Part shown: piece after piece, positions 16,197 through 25,629 of the stretch
How positions within the stretch are numbered: position 1 is the first letter of the stretch
How the letters are laid out: each line of letters begins with the position of its first letter
Assembly: GCF_003367475.1 (NCBI RefSeq)
Contig: NZ_QRHA01000009.1
Span: 1 to 64,000, forward strand
Source of the DNA: Alteromonas aestuariivivens
GTDB taxonomy: Bacteria; Pseudomonadota; Gammaproteobacteria; Enterobacterales; Alteromonadaceae
Direction of reading: 5' to 3'
Length of the DNA: 64,000 nucleotides
Translations under genes and position numbers: made by a program
The notes under the pieces: model-generated
Databases searched by the model: none
Seen by the model: the letters and a program-made list of their open reading frames with translations, nothing else
What the model was told of the DNA's origin: nothing

Positions 16197-17600
16197 GTGT
16201 TGAACGACATCGTTGCGGCGGTCAATAATGTTTTATGGGGTGACGGACAAGTCCTCATTTTTATGCTGCTGGGTTGTGGCTTCTGGTTTACCTACCGTCT
16301 GGGCGGATTGCAGATCCGCCACTTCACTCACATGTTTGGCCTGCTCAAAGGCAGCACCGGAGCTACTAAAGACGGCATCAGCTCCTTTCAGGCATTGTGT
16401 ACCAGTTTATCGGCCCGGGTCGGCACCGGAAACCTGGCCGGAGTAGCGGTTGCGATTTCCCTGGGCGGTGCCGGTTCCATCTTCTGGATGTGGGTCATCG
16501 CCATGCTAGGCATGGCAACCGGGTTTGCCGAAAGTGTGCTCGGCCAGGTCTACAAAGTAAGGGACGATAACGGTGAATTTCGTGGTGGCCCGGCCTACTA
16601 CATCAAACAGGGTTTAAACAAAACCTGGCTGGCGGTGGCCTTTTCCCTGTGCCTGTTCTTCGGTTACGGATTTGTGTTCAGCGCAGTGCAGGCCAATACC
16701 ATTACCGATGCCCTCAACAACTCCTACGGCTTTCCCCATGAGTACACCGGCATTGTAATCATTGTGCTGGCCGCGCTGATTGTGGTTGGCGGCCTGCGCG
16801 GCATTGCCCGCTTTGCCGAGTGGGTCATGCCGTTTATGGGCATTGGTTACGTAGCCGTTGCACTGGTGATCACCCTGATGAACATTACCGACCTGCCCGG
16901 CGTATTGTACGACATCATCACCTCCGCCTTCGGCTTGCAGGAAGCCGGAGCCGGAGCGCTGGGCGCAGCCATCAAAAACGGCATTCAGCGCGGTCTGTAT
17001 TCCAACGAAGCCGGTTCAGGCAGTGTGCCGCACGCGGCTGCCAGTGCCGCACCGGATCCGAATCACCCGGTCACCCAGGGCTACCTGCAAATGCTCGGAG
17101 TATTTATGGATACCATGGTACTTTGCACCTCAACAGCCTTTATTATCCTGCTGGCCGGCGGCTCCTCCTCTGACCAAATGGAAGGTATTCGCTTAACCCA
17201 AAGCGCCATGACCGCCCACCTGGGCGAAGGGGGAACCGACTTTGTCGCGGCGGTGATTTGCCTGTTTGCGTTTACCTCAGTAGTGGCCAATTACGCCTAC
17301 GGTGAGAGTAACCTGCATATGTTCAAACTGGACAATCGCCCCGGGCGGGCAGCCTACACCATTGGGTATCTGGCCATGATCTTCTGGGGGTCCATGGCAG
17401 CTTTGCCTACTGTGTGGGCCATGGCCGATATGGCATTGGGATTAATGACGGTCATCAACATCATTGCGATTGTGTGGCTCACGCCAACCATTGTCGCCAT
17501 CAGCAAAGACTATTTTGCCAAGCGGGATCGCGGTGAACGGCCTGAGTATCAGAGCGGCGATTGTGAGATTCAGGGTTCGACCGAAAAGGGCATCTGGTAA
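16197..17600 (+). CDS. Sodium:alanine/glycine symporter (AGCS family)
   Basis: This 467-aa protein has about 10-11 hydrophobic segments and the AGCS core motifs (SSFQALCTSLSARVGTGNLAGVAVAI, FRGGPAYYI, NEAGSGSVPHAAASA). The family takes up alanine or glycine with Na+. The start is GTG at 16197 behind AAGGAAG. It is followed by an intrinsic terminator, so it is monocistronic. Confidence 0.92.
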   Translation: MLNDIVAAVNNVLWGDGQVLIFMLLGCGFWFTYRLGGLQIRHFTHMFGLLKGSTGATKDGISSFQALCTSLSARVGTGNLAGVAVAISLGGAGSIFWMWVIAMLGMATGFAESVLGQVYKVRDDNGEFRGGPAYYIKQGLNKTWLAVAFSLCLFFGYGFVFSAVQANTITDALNNSYGFPHEYTGIVIIVLAALIVVGGLRGIARFAEWVMPFMGIGYVAVALVITLMNITDLPGVLYDIITSAFGLQEAGAGALGAAIKNGIQRGLYSNEAGSGSVPHAAASAAPDPNHPVTQGYLQMLGVFMDTMVLCTSTAFIILLAGGSSSDQMEGIRLTQSAMTAHLGEGGTDFVAAVICLFAFTSVVANYAYGESNLHMFKLDNRPGRAAYTIGYLAMIFWGSMAALPTVWAMADMALGLMTVINIIAIVWLTPTIVAISKDYFAKRDRGERPEYQSGDCEIQGSTEKGIW

Positions 17601-17618
17601 ACAGCACTCTGCAGACTG

Positions 17619-17645
17619 AAGGGCGTCACCATGGACGCCCTTTTT
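17619..17645 (+). terminator. Intrinsic terminator after the alanine symporter
   Basis: AGGGCGTC and GACGCCCT pair around ACCATG, followed by five T. The final T overlaps the stop codon region of the convergent carboxymuconolactone decarboxylase-like gene. Confidence 0.9.
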
Positions 17646-18202
17646 CATTGCTTCTTGTGCCAGACGAATTTCTGAAACGGCGCATCCACTTCAGTTTCAG
17701 CCAGATGATTAACATAATTGCTCATCACTTTTTGCGCCAGTATCAACACAATTTCCAGTAACTGTTGCCGCCCATAGCCTGCCTCGAAAAATTGCTGCAC
17801 GGTGGCCTTGTCAACGTTACCCCGTTCCCGCACCATCGCCAGGGTAGTGGCTTTCAGCACTGACAGCTTTTCATCGCCTAAATCGTCCATATCGTTGCGC
17901 AATGCTTCGATCAGTGTGTCAGACACCTTCATCGACTTCGCAATTGCTGTATGGGCGGGAACACAGTAGTGGCAGGCATGCTCAACGTTAATGGTTTGCC
18001 ATACCACTGTCAGTTCATCGGCATTAAATGAGGTTTGCTGCGCCAGTTGGTGTAATTGCCGATAACCATTTAACAGGGTCGGTGCCTCAGCCATAACGGC
18101 GTGCAGATTCGGGATCATCCCAATTGAATCCAGTGACTTTTGCAATAAGGGTTTGGCGTCTTCAGGGGCGGATTCCTTGGTGTGGTAGGTAAAATCGATC
18201 AT
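17645..18202 (-). CDS. Carboxymuconolactone decarboxylase/AhpD-like protein
   Basis: The 185-aa form from ATG 18202 (GGAAAG five bases ahead) is all helical and carries CHYC near residue 90 with a following His-rich segment (VEHACHYCVPAHTAIA). CxxC is the redox pair of AhpD-type alkyl hydroperoxidase reductants. An in-frame TTG at 18214 would add four residues. It may act in peroxide stress, but no partner peroxidase is adjacent. It lies downstream of the small membrane protein gene on the same strand. Confidence 0.85.
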   Translation of the reverse strand: MIDFTYHTKESAPEDAKPLLQKSLDSIGMIPNLHAVMAEAPTLLNGYRQLHQLAQQTSFNADELTVVWQTINVEHACHYCVPAHTAIAKSMKVSDTLIEALRNDMDDLGDEKLSVLKATTLAMVRERGNVDKATVQQFFEAGYGRQQLLEIVLILAQKVMSNYVNHLAETEVDAPFQKFVWHKKQ

Positions 18203-18337
18203 GAGGCTTTCCAAATCGGTTGATATCCGGTTTTAAAGATAGGTTTACCTGAGCCAGATTCAAATCCAATTGATGCCCTTGGCATGATGGCGGCACCCAG
18301 GACAAGTAGGTGTCACCAAGTCCCACATGGACAAGCC

Positions 18338-18517
18338 CTACCCCCGCATAATCATCATAATTAATTGGATAATCAGAGCAATCATCACCAGCGGCCATAT
18401 CCATCGTGCCCATTTGGCTGCGTCCTGATTGCTGATCCTGAGCTTCGACCGCTCTATCAGAGGCACTATCACAAACAATGCGCCGAACAGTACGGCGAGT
18501 AAAATCAGAACTTCCAT
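18338..18517 (-). CDS. Small membrane protein, 59 aa (unannotated size class)
   Basis: ATG 18517 lies inside the ubiF stop region (13-base overlap) and opens a 59-residue frame ending in TAG at 18338-18340. The sequence starts MEVLILLAVLFGALFVIVPL, then a charged middle (IERSKLRISNQDAAKWARWI) and a second hydrophobic helix (PLVMIALIIQLIMMIMRG). Two membrane helices with a cytoplasmic or periplasmic loop are predicted. The overlap suggests coupling to ubiF. I do not recognise the family. Confidence 0.6.
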   Translation of the reverse strand: MEVLILLAVLFGALFVIVPLIERSKLRISNQDAAKWARWIWPLVMIALIIQLIMMIMRG

Positions 18518-19683
18518 TTATCCATCCCCATTGCGTATTTCAAAACCTTACGTTTGGCCGGTCCACCGTGTTGTGCCATTTTGAGCAGCCCCTTCCTCAA
18601 CCACGTAAGCGGCCGGTGCTCATTACCAAACAGCCAGTAAAAACCGTCCATCGCACTCATCATCAACAGATTGTCGCGTCTGCGCGGTTTCTCATATTTT
18701 TCTTTCAGCAGGTCAAAAAAATCGTCGCTAAGCAAATCCGGGGCACTGGCCGTGGCCGAAAGCAAGGCTTCCACATCCCGGAACCCGAGATTCACGCCCT
18801 GACCTGCTAATGGGTTGATGGTGTGGGCTGCATCACCGATCAGAATGGTACCGGGTACCACATAACGGCTGGCATGAGAGCGAGTGAGCGCAAACGCGGC
18901 TTTGCCCAGCACCTCAAAGTCCCCTTCCAGCGGCGGGAACTCTCTGACAATTTCACTTTTCAGTTTATCGCTTGAAAGCATACTCAGGGCCTTAATTCGG
19001 GCCGCGGCGTCGTACCATATCAGTGAAGCGAAATTGTCGTGCATGGGCAACAGCGCGCGAGGGCCGGAAGGCAAAAACTGCTGCCAGGTCCAGTCCGCCA
19101 CCGGAGAGTCGAATCCCACCGTGATGCCCATTGCCTGCTGGCCGTATTGCCAGCCCGAAGTGCCTATGTTCGAAAGTTGGCGAACCTTTGAGCGTGCGCC
19201 GTCGGCCCCGATCACCCACCGGGCCTCGATTTCGCCATCGCTCAACCCAACCCGGTTACCCTGGTTAACCTGTGGATTCAAGTACTGTATCTGACTCTGC
19301 CGGAACCAGGTAAGATTTTTATAACCGGCAAGCGCCTGGTGACAACCCAGTTGCAACAGGCGGTTCTCCACAAAATAGCCCAACCTGGCCATTCCCACTT
19401 CATCGGCACAGAAATCGGCGCGGCTGTTTTGCCCTTCCCACACAGATAAGCGGGAATAGGCACGGGTTCGCATTGCCATAATATGCGGCCAGGCGCCCAG
19501 CGCACTGAGCAAATCCACTGACGCCATACTGATAGCAGAAACCCGCAAATCCGGCGGTTGTTGAGGTTCGAAAGGTACGGGAGGTTCAGCCTCAATCAAC
19601 GCAACCTGGTACCCCTGCTGCACCAATCCCAACGCCAGACTCGAACCGACCATACCGGCGCCGACTATACAAAAATCAAACAT
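18505..19683 (-). CDS. ubiF: Ubiquinone-biosynthesis FAD-dependent hydroxylase (UbiF-type)
   Basis: This 392-aa protein has the FAD Rossmann motif DFCIVGAGMVGSSLALGL at the N-terminus, the second FAD motif VIGADGARSKVR near residue 160, and GDAAHTINPLAGQGVNLGFRDVEALL near residue 280, the UbiH/F/I/VisC signature. The subfamily assignment rests on gene order: in E. coli ubiF lies divergent from miaB-ybeZ-ybeY-ybeX-lnt, exactly as here. UbiF hydroxylates demethoxyubiquinone. GGGAGA precedes ATG 19683. A UbiI/UbiM assignment is possible on sequence alone. Confidence 0.82.
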   Translation of the reverse strand: MFDFCIVGAGMVGSSLALGLVQQGYQVALIEAEPPVPFEPQQPPDLRVSAISMASVDLLSALGAWPHIMAMRTRAYSRLSVWEGQNSRADFCADEVGMARLGYFVENRLLQLGCHQALAGYKNLTWFRQSQIQYLNPQVNQGNRVGLSDGEIEARWVIGADGARSKVRQLSNIGTSGWQYGQQAMGITVGFDSPVADWTWQQFLPSGPRALLPMHDNFASLIWYDAAARIKALSMLSSDKLKSEIVREFPPLEGDFEVLGKAAFALTRSHASRYVVPGTILIGDAAHTINPLAGQGVNLGFRDVEALLSATASAPDLLSDDFFDLLKEKYEKPRRRDNLLMMSAMDGFYWLFGNEHRPLTWLRKGLLKMAQHGGPAKRKVLKYAMGMDKWKF

Positions 19684-20052
19684 GCTGTCTCCCTGGACAT
19701 GCCGTCGGTCTCCTGGCGTGCCAGGTGGTGCCGTCGGAGCCCGATACCAATAGCAGCATTATGACCCAATTTTGCCAGCCTTGTCATGATCCAGACCAAG
19801 TTTGCGCAAGGCGACATTTACGTTTTCAGGCCGGCTTTCGGCCATGAATCGCTGGGCAAAGCCCACCAGAAAAGGTAAAATACGCGGCTATTTTGAACAT
19901 CTGCCAGTGAGGGACGTCGGCGAGACCCGCCTATCGGTCTGCCCCGACATACGCAGCGGCTTGCAGCGCATCCATTCGATGCACGATGGCAAGCCGTTTC
20001 GCGCAATTAACAGGAATCAGCTGGTACCAACTTGAGTTAGTTTGTTATTACT
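19684..20052. other. Divergent promoter region between ubiF and miaB
   Basis: 369 bp without a gene. It should hold the promoters for both divergent transcripts, but I see no pair of hexamers convincing enough to place. No extended repeat, RNA gene or ORF is visible. Confidence 0.5.
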
Positions 20053-21489
20053 ATGACAAAGAAGCTGTACATCAAAACCTGGGGTTGCCAAATGAACGAG
20101 TACGACTCGGAAAAAATGGCCGACCTGCTGGATTCGACCCATGGGTTCACCCTGGCTGAGGAAGCCGAAGACGCCGATGTGATCCTGCTGAATACCTGTT
20201 CCATTCGTGAGAAGGCACAGGAAAAAGTATTTCACCAGTTGGGCCGCTGGAAAACCCTCAAGCAGCACAAACCTGATCTGGTCATTGGCGTGGGTGGCTG
20301 CGTGGCCTCACAGGAAGGCGATCACATTCGCCAGCGTGCGCCTTTTGTCGATTTGGTGTTCGGCCCGCAAACCCTGCACCGCTTGCCGGAAATGCTCGAT
20401 CAGCTTAAAAGCGGCAGCAAATCGGTGGTGGACGTCAGCTTTCCGGAAATTGAAAAATTTGATCGTTTGCCCGAGCCCCGTGCCGAAGGCCCTACCGCCT
20501 TTGTTTCCATCATGGAAGGCTGCTCCAAATATTGCAGTTTCTGTGTTGTGCCTTATACCCGCGGTGAAGAAGTCAGCCGCCCGGTAGACGACGTGCTGCT
20601 GGAAGTTGCCCAGCTGGCCGAACAGGGTGTACGTGAAGTTAACCTGCTGGGCCAGAACGTGAATGCGTTTCGCGGTGAGCATCACGACGGCACAATATGC
20701 CGCTTTGCCGAGCTGCTGGAACTGGTTGCGGCAATCGATGGCATTGACCGCATTCGCTATACCACCTCGCACCCAGTGGAATTTACCGACGACATTATTG
20801 AGGCCTACGCCAATATACCGGAGTTGGTTGACCATTTGCACCTGCCGGTACAGAGCGGTTCCGATCGCATTTTGAATTTGATGAAACGTGGCCATACCGC
20901 GCTGGAATACAAATCCAAAATTCGCAAACTACGTAAAGTGCGCCCCAATATCAGCATGTCCTCGGACTTCATTGTTGGCTTCCCCGGTGAAACCGATGAA
21001 GATTTTGAGGCAACCATGGATTTGATCCAGGCCGTAGACTACGACCTCAGCTTCAGCTTTATTTACAGTGCCCGCCCCGGCACGCCGGCGGCCGATGCCG
21101 TTGACGATGTCAGTGAAGAAGCCAAGAAGCAGCGCCTGTATGTATTGCAACAACGCATCAATCAACAGGCACTGCGTATTGCCCGCAACATGCTGGGCAC
21201 GAGGCAACGTATTCTGGTGGAAGGCCCATCGAAGAAGAATGTGATGGAATTGTCAGGCCGCACCGAAAATAACCGGGTTGTGAACTTTGAAGGCACGCCA
21301 GATATGATTGGTGAGTTTGTTGATGTCGAAATTACCGACGTGTTTGCCAACTCTCTGCGCGGAACCGTGGTACAACGTGAAAAAGACATGGGCTTGCGTG
21401 TGGCAGTTTCGCCCCAATCCATTATGGCCAAACGCAGTAGCAATCAGCCGGATGAACTTGGTGTCGGCCAGTTTGTTCCAGCGCCGTAA
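20053..21489 (+). CDS. miaB: tRNA-2-methylthio-N6-dimethylallyladenosine synthase
   Basis: MiaB adds 2-methylthio to i6A37 in tRNAs reading U-initial codons. The 478-aa protein has an N-terminal UPF0004 domain with [4Fe-4S]-ligating Cys ([26 protein letters not shown]). The radical-SAM core has [15 protein letters not shown] near residue 155. A C-terminal TRAM domain follows residue 375. It heads the miaB-phoH-ybeY-corC-lnt group, which is strongly conserved. Confidence 0.96.
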   Translation: MTKKLYIKTWGCQMNEYDSEKMADLLDSTHGFTLAEEAEDADVILLNTCSIREKAQEKVFHQLGRWKTLKQHKPDLVIGVGGCVASQEGDHIRQRAPFVDLVFGPQTLHRLPEMLDQLKSGSKSVVDVSFPEIEKFDRLPEPRAEGPTAFVSIMEGCSKYCSFCVVPYTRGEEVSRPVDDVLLEVAQLAEQGVREVNLLGQNVNAFRGEHHDGTICRFAELLELVAAIDGIDRIRYTTSHPVEFTDDIIEAYANIPELVDHLHLPVQSGSDRILNLMKRGHTALEYKSKIRKLRKVRPNISMSSDFIVGFPGETDEDFEATMDLIQAVDYDLSFSFIYSARPGTPAADAVDDVSEEAKKQRLYVLQQRINQQALRIARNMLGTRQRILVEGPSKKNVMELSGRTENNRVVNFEGTPDMIGEFVDVEITDVFANSLRGTVVQREKDMGLRVAVSPQSIMAKRSSNQPDELGVGQFVPAP

Positions 21490-21519
21490 TCAACCCAAAC
21501 ACAAGAGGTATACAGTAAC

Positions 21520-22581
21520 TTGAGTACAATGGTCAGTAACGAATTCGCTCTGGAACCCGAAGACAATCGCCGTTTATCCGCGCTTTGCGGGCCGTTTGAT
21601 GACAATATCAAACACATTGAGCGCCGTCTCGGGGTAGAAATCTCTTACCGCAACAATCACTTTAAAGTGATGGGTGAGCCACAACAGGCCAACGGTGCCA
21701 GCGAATTACTCAAGCTGCTGTATATTGAAACCCAGCCGGTGAAAGGAGTGATCCCGGAACTGGCGGCGGAACAGGTACACCTCGCCATTCAGGAAGCTAA
21801 ATGCCTGGAACGCAGCGAGTCTCCCGATTACGGCAAAGAAGTTAACATTCGCACCAAGCGCGGTGTAATCAAACCCCGCAATCCCAGTCAGGCTCAGTAC
21901 GTCGCGAACATTGTCAACCACGACATCAGTTTTGGTATCGGCCCTGCCGGCACCGGTAAAACCTATCTGGCGGTAGCCTGCGCGGTGGATGCGTTGGAAC
22001 GTCAGGAAATACGCCGGATTCTGCTTACCCGTCCGGCCGTGGAAGCGGGTGAAAAACTGGGCTTTTTGCCTGGCGATCTGGCTCAAAAGGTCGACCCGTA
22101 TCTGCGCCCCCTTTACGACGCGCTGTTTGAAATGCTCGGTTTTGAAAAGGTAGAAAAGCTGATTGAGCGCAACGTCATCGAAGTAGCTCCGCTGGCTTAT
22201 ATGCGCGGCAGAACCCTCAATGATGCCTTTATCATTCTGGATGAAAGCCAGAACACTACCGTGGAACAAATGAAAATGTTCCTGACCCGAATTGGTTTCA
22301 ATTCAAAAGCGGTGATCACCGGCGACATTACCCAGGTGGATTTACCCCGTGGGGTGCGCTCAGGTCTTCGCCACACTATTGAAGTACTCAAAGACGTACC
22401 GGACATTTCGTTCAATTTCTTCAATGCCAACGACGTAGTTCGCCATCCTGTGGTAGCACGGATTGTCCAGGCGTATGAGGCCTTTGACGCGGAACAGGAA
22501 AAAATCCGCGCGGCCAAAAAAGCCGAAGCGCAGCAACAGCAAGGTAACGCTGGCAACAACCAGGAAACCGATCCCTCGTGA
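21520..22581 (+). CDS. ybeZ: PhoH-like ATPase (YbeZ)
   Basis: This 353-aa protein has a KH-like N-terminal region, then the PhoH core: Walker [14 protein letters not shown] near residue 147 and Walker [10 protein letters not shown] near residue 240. YbeZ acts with YbeY in ribosome maturation. The annotated start is TTG at 21520 about ten bases after AGAGGT; ATG three codons later would also work. Its stop overlaps the ybeY start by four bases. Confidence 0.94.
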   Translation: MSTMVSNEFALEPEDNRRLSALCGPFDDNIKHIERRLGVEISYRNNHFKVMGEPQQANGASELLKLLYIETQPVKGVIPELAAEQVHLAIQEAKCLERSESPDYGKEVNIRTKRGVIKPRNPSQAQYVANIVNHDISFGIGPAGTGKTYLAVACAVDALERQEIRRILLTRPAVEAGEKLGFLPGDLAQKVDPYLRPLYDALFEMLGFEKVEKLIERNVIEVAPLAYMRGRTLNDAFIILDESQNTTVEQMKMFLTRIGFNSKAVITGDITQVDLPRGVRSGLRHTIEVLKDVPDISFNFFNANDVVRHPVVARIVQAYEAFDAEQEKIRAAKKAEAQQQQGNAGNNQETDPS

Positions 22582-23063
22582 CAGCCCTGGTGGATGTGCA
22601 GTTGGCCTATGAAGCCAGCAATGAAACTGAGCAGGCTATCGCAGATGCCATTCCCTCTGCGGAACAACTGCAAATCTGGGCAGATTGCGTTCTGAGCACA
22701 CAGCATATTGACGAGGGCGAACTCACTGTCCGCTTTGTCGGCGAAGCCGAGTCCCAGGAACTCAACCATCAGTACCGTGACAGGAACAAGCCCACCAATG
22801 TGCTTTCGTTCCCGTTCGAGTGCCCCCCGGGCATCGAACTGAACCTGTTGGGGGATCTTGTGATCTGTGCTCCGGTTATCGCTCGTGAAGCCCTCGAACA
22901 GAGCAAACCCACACCCCACCACTATGCCCATATGGTGGTGCACGGAATGCTGCATTTACTGGGTTTCGACCACATCGAACAGGACGAAGCCGAGGAGATG
23001 GAAGCGCTTGAAATACAGATTTTATCTCAATTAGACATTGACGACCCTTATCAAGAGCATTAA
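22578..23063 (+). CDS. ybeY: Endoribonuclease YbeY (rRNA maturation)
   Basis: YbeY processes the 16S rRNA 3' end. The 161-aa protein has the zinc motif [15 protein letters not shown] (HxxxHxxxxxH) near the C-terminus and [29 protein letters not shown], the family core. The start is GTG 22578 in a GTGA overlap with the phoH stop, so translation is coupled. Confidence 0.94.
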   Translation: MTALVDVQLAYEASNETEQAIADAIPSAEQLQIWADCVLSTQHIDEGELTVRFVGEAESQELNHQYRDRNKPTNVLSFPFECPPGIELNLLGDLVICAPVIAREALEQSKPTPHHYAHMVVHGMLHLLGFDHIEQDEAEEMEALEIQILSQLDIDDPYQEH

Positions 23064-23087
23064 GTTTGCAATTGAAGTTAAATACAA

Positions 23088-23954
23088 ATGGACATTATGA
23101 GCGACGATAACCCCCACTCTACCAACGGTTCTTCGGGCAAAAGTTGGTTGGACAAACTGAAACTGACATTCTCCGGAGAACCGAAAAGTAAGGAAGAACT
23201 CGTTGAAGTGATCACCGAGGCGGAATTACGCGAAGTGATCGATCCCCAGACCCGTGAAATGATTGAAGGGGTAATTGGGGTAAACGAAATGCGGGTAAGA
23301 GACATCATGATCCCCCGCGCCCAGATGACCACCATCGACATCAACCAGAACGTGGAAGAGTTTTTGCCGGTCATGCTTGAATCGGCGCATTCCCGCTTCC
23401 CGGTGATCAGTGAAGACAAAGATCACATCGAAGGGATCTTGCTGGCAAAAGATCTGCTTCGCTACATGTTTAATACCCAGGAAGAATTCCAGCTGCGCGA
23501 AGTGCTTCGCCCTGCCGTCATTGTACCTGAAAGCAAACGGGTAGACGTTCTGCTCAAAGAGTTTCGTCAGCAACGTTACCACATGGCAATTGTTGTGGAC
23601 GAATACGGTGGCGTATCAGGCCTGGTTACTATCGAAGACATCCTCGAACTGATTGTGGGTGAAATCGAGGACGAATACGACCTTGAAGAGGACGGCACCG
23701 ACGACATTCGTCCTCTCAATAAATCTACCTATTCGGTCAAAGCCCTGACGCCGGTGGACGAGTTCAATGAATTCTTCGAAACCCGTTTCAGTGAAGAAGA
23801 AGCCGACACCATTGGCGGCATTGTGCTTAAGGCATTCGGGCATATGCCTGCCACCAACGATGAGATAACCATCGGTGACATTCACTTTAAGATCACCAAC
23901 TCTGACAAACGTCGGTTGGTGCAACTCAAGGTCACCATCCCCTCGCTGGAGTAA
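23088..23954 (+). CDS. corC: CBS-domain transporter-associated protein (CorC/YbeX)
   Basis: The 288-aa protein has two CBS domains (about 75-195: [15 protein letters not shown] ... HSRFPV and [16 protein letters not shown] ... [20 protein letters not shown]) and a C-terminal CorC_HlyC domain. YbeX is linked to Mg2+/Co2+ homeostasis and ribosome quality. ATG 23088 has a second ATG three codons on; neither has a strong ribosome site. Its last codons supply the ribosome site for lnt. Confidence 0.93.
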   Translation: MDIMSDDNPHSTNGSSGKSWLDKLKLTFSGEPKSKEELVEVITEAELREVIDPQTREMIEGVIGVNEMRVRDIMIPRAQMTTIDINQNVEEFLPVMLESAHSRFPVISEDKDHIEGILLAKDLLRYMFNTQEEFQLREVLRPAVIVPESKRVDVLLKEFRQQRYHMAIVVDEYGGVSGLVTIEDILELIVGEIEDEYDLEEDGTDDIRPLNKSTYSVKALTPVDEFNEFFETRFSEEEADTIGGIVLKAFGHMPATNDEITIGDIHFKITNSDKRRLVQLKVTIPSLE

Positions 23955-23960
23955 CCAACG

Positions 23961-25493
23961 CTGAGCCCATTAAAACCTTACCTGCTGGCTCTGCTCAGCG
24001 GGGTCAGCCTGACATTCGCTTACGCCCCGTTTAATGCCTGGCCGGTCACTTTTCTGGCCACGGCAGTGGCACTGCGACAGTTGGCGGGCATTCCGCATCA
24101 GGGCTTTCGGCTGGGATGGCTGTTTGGTTTAGGCTGGTTTGGCGCGGGCATCAGTTGGGTACATGTCAGTATTGCAGACTTTGGTGGTTTACCGCTGATA
24201 GCGTCAGTTGGGCTCATGCTGTTGCTGTGTGGTTATCTGGCCTTGTACCCGGCAATTGCGTTTTATTGTCTTAAGCGGGCATTCCCTCCCCGCCTGTGGC
24301 CTCTCGCACTGCCATTTTTATGGTTTGTAACGGAATGGCTAAGAAGCTGGATGCTCAGCGGATTCCCCTGGCTTTCGCTGGGTTACAGCCAAATTGATAG
24401 CCCGCTGGGCGGCTGGGCACCACTAATCGGAGAAAGCGGCATAACCGCGCTGATTATAGCGTTGTCGGCCGCGTTGGCCTGCTGGCCATTGAGACAAAAG
24501 CCGGTAGCTGTCGCAGCCCTGTTCACAATCTGCTTCAGCAGCGGCTGGGTGGCAAACCAGCGCAACTGGACGCAGGCTGCCGATACGCATGAAGTCGCCA
24601 TGGTACAAGGCAACATTGCACAGTCACTGCGCTGGGTCCCGGAGCAGGATGGCCCGACGATGGAGAAATACCGCAGGCTGACCCAACCACTGTGGTCTTC
24701 CGATTTGATCGTGTGGCCTGAAGCAGCTATCCCCAGGGTTGAACCACTGGCGCAGGAATTTCTGCGATCACTGGACCAGGAAGCCGTTGAACACAACAGC
24801 GCCCTCATCAGCGGAATTGTCAATTACAACATGGAAAGCCGTGAAGTATGGAACAATCTGCTGGTGCTCGGCAAACAAAGCCCCGATAACCCCCACCCTG
24901 GTTACCATTACTTTCACAACAACCGATACGCCAAACATCATTTGCTGCCCATTGGCGAATTTGTGCCATTTGAGGACTGGCTGAGGCCGCTGGCGCCGCT
25001 CTTTGATCTGCCAATGTCATCCTTTTCCCGCGGCGACTTCCAGCAAACAAACCTGCTGGCGAACGGCATTCGGCTGGCTCCGGCCATTTGCTTTGAAATT
25101 GCTTTTCCGGGCCAGCTGGCGGCCAACGTGCATGACGATACTGACATGATCATAACCGTCAGCAACGATGCCTGGTTTGGTCACTCCCACGGACCGGCGC
25201 AACATCTGCAGATTGCCCGCATGCGGGCCAAGGAATTGGGTAAACCTGTCATTCGGGCAACCAACAACGGTATCAGTGCCTTTATTGACGCGCGGGGAGA
25301 TATTATTGCCCGCCTGCCCCAGTTTGAGGCTGCAACACTGAGTGCTCCGCTCACATCCACCCTGGGCCATACTCCTTTCAGAAACTGGGGCATGCTTGCC
25401 ACACTCCTACTGACACTCAGCCTGTTTCTGTGTGCTATGCTGCTTGAGCACAACCCGCTCAGCAAAAGTGGAAAAGCCACCCAAGCTGAATAG
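23961..25493 (+). CDS. lnt: Apolipoprotein N-acyltransferase, probable CTG start
   Basis: Lnt adds the third acyl chain to lipoproteins at the inner membrane. The nitrilase triad segments are present: Glu in WPEAAIPR, Lys in KHHLLPIGEF and Cys in APAICFEIAFP. The first ordinary start in this frame (GTG 24066) would remove the conserved first membrane segment (YLLALLSGVSLTFAYAPF). Upstream the frame is closed by the corC stop at 23952-23954, leaving only CTG 23961, nine bases after GGAG (23948-23951). From there the protein is 510 aa, the usual Lnt length. A CTG start is rare but here nearly forced. Confidence 0.85.
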   Translation: MSPLKPYLLALLSGVSLTFAYAPFNAWPVTFLATAVALRQLAGIPHQGFRLGWLFGLGWFGAGISWVHVSIADFGGLPLIASVGLMLLLCGYLALYPAIAFYCLKRAFPPRLWPLALPFLWFVTEWLRSWMLSGFPWLSLGYSQIDSPLGGWAPLIGESGITALIIALSAALACWPLRQKPVAVAALFTICFSSGWVANQRNWTQAADTHEVAMVQGNIAQSLRWVPEQDGPTMEKYRRLTQPLWSSDLIVWPEAAIPRVEPLAQEFLRSLDQEAVEHNSALISGIVNYNMESREVWNNLLVLGKQSPDNPHPGYHYFHNNRYAKHHLLPIGEFVPFEDWLRPLAPLFDLPMSSFSRGDFQQTNLLANGIRLAPAICFEIAFPGQLAANVHDDTDMIITVSNDAWFGHSHGPAQHLQIARMRAKELGKPVIRATNNGISAFIDARGDIIARLPQFEAATLSAPLTSTLGHTPFRNWGMLATLLLTLSLFLCAMLLEHNPLSKSGKATQAE

Positions 25494-25629
25494 CGAGACA
25501 CTACAACCACAACACTCAATCTTACCCATCGGCCCGTTTGCCGCAATATGTCTGTACAGGTACAAATGCAGATTGATACATTACCGCCCTGTGTCTTTCC
25601 GTAAAACAAACATAAAAAGCTGAGGAATC

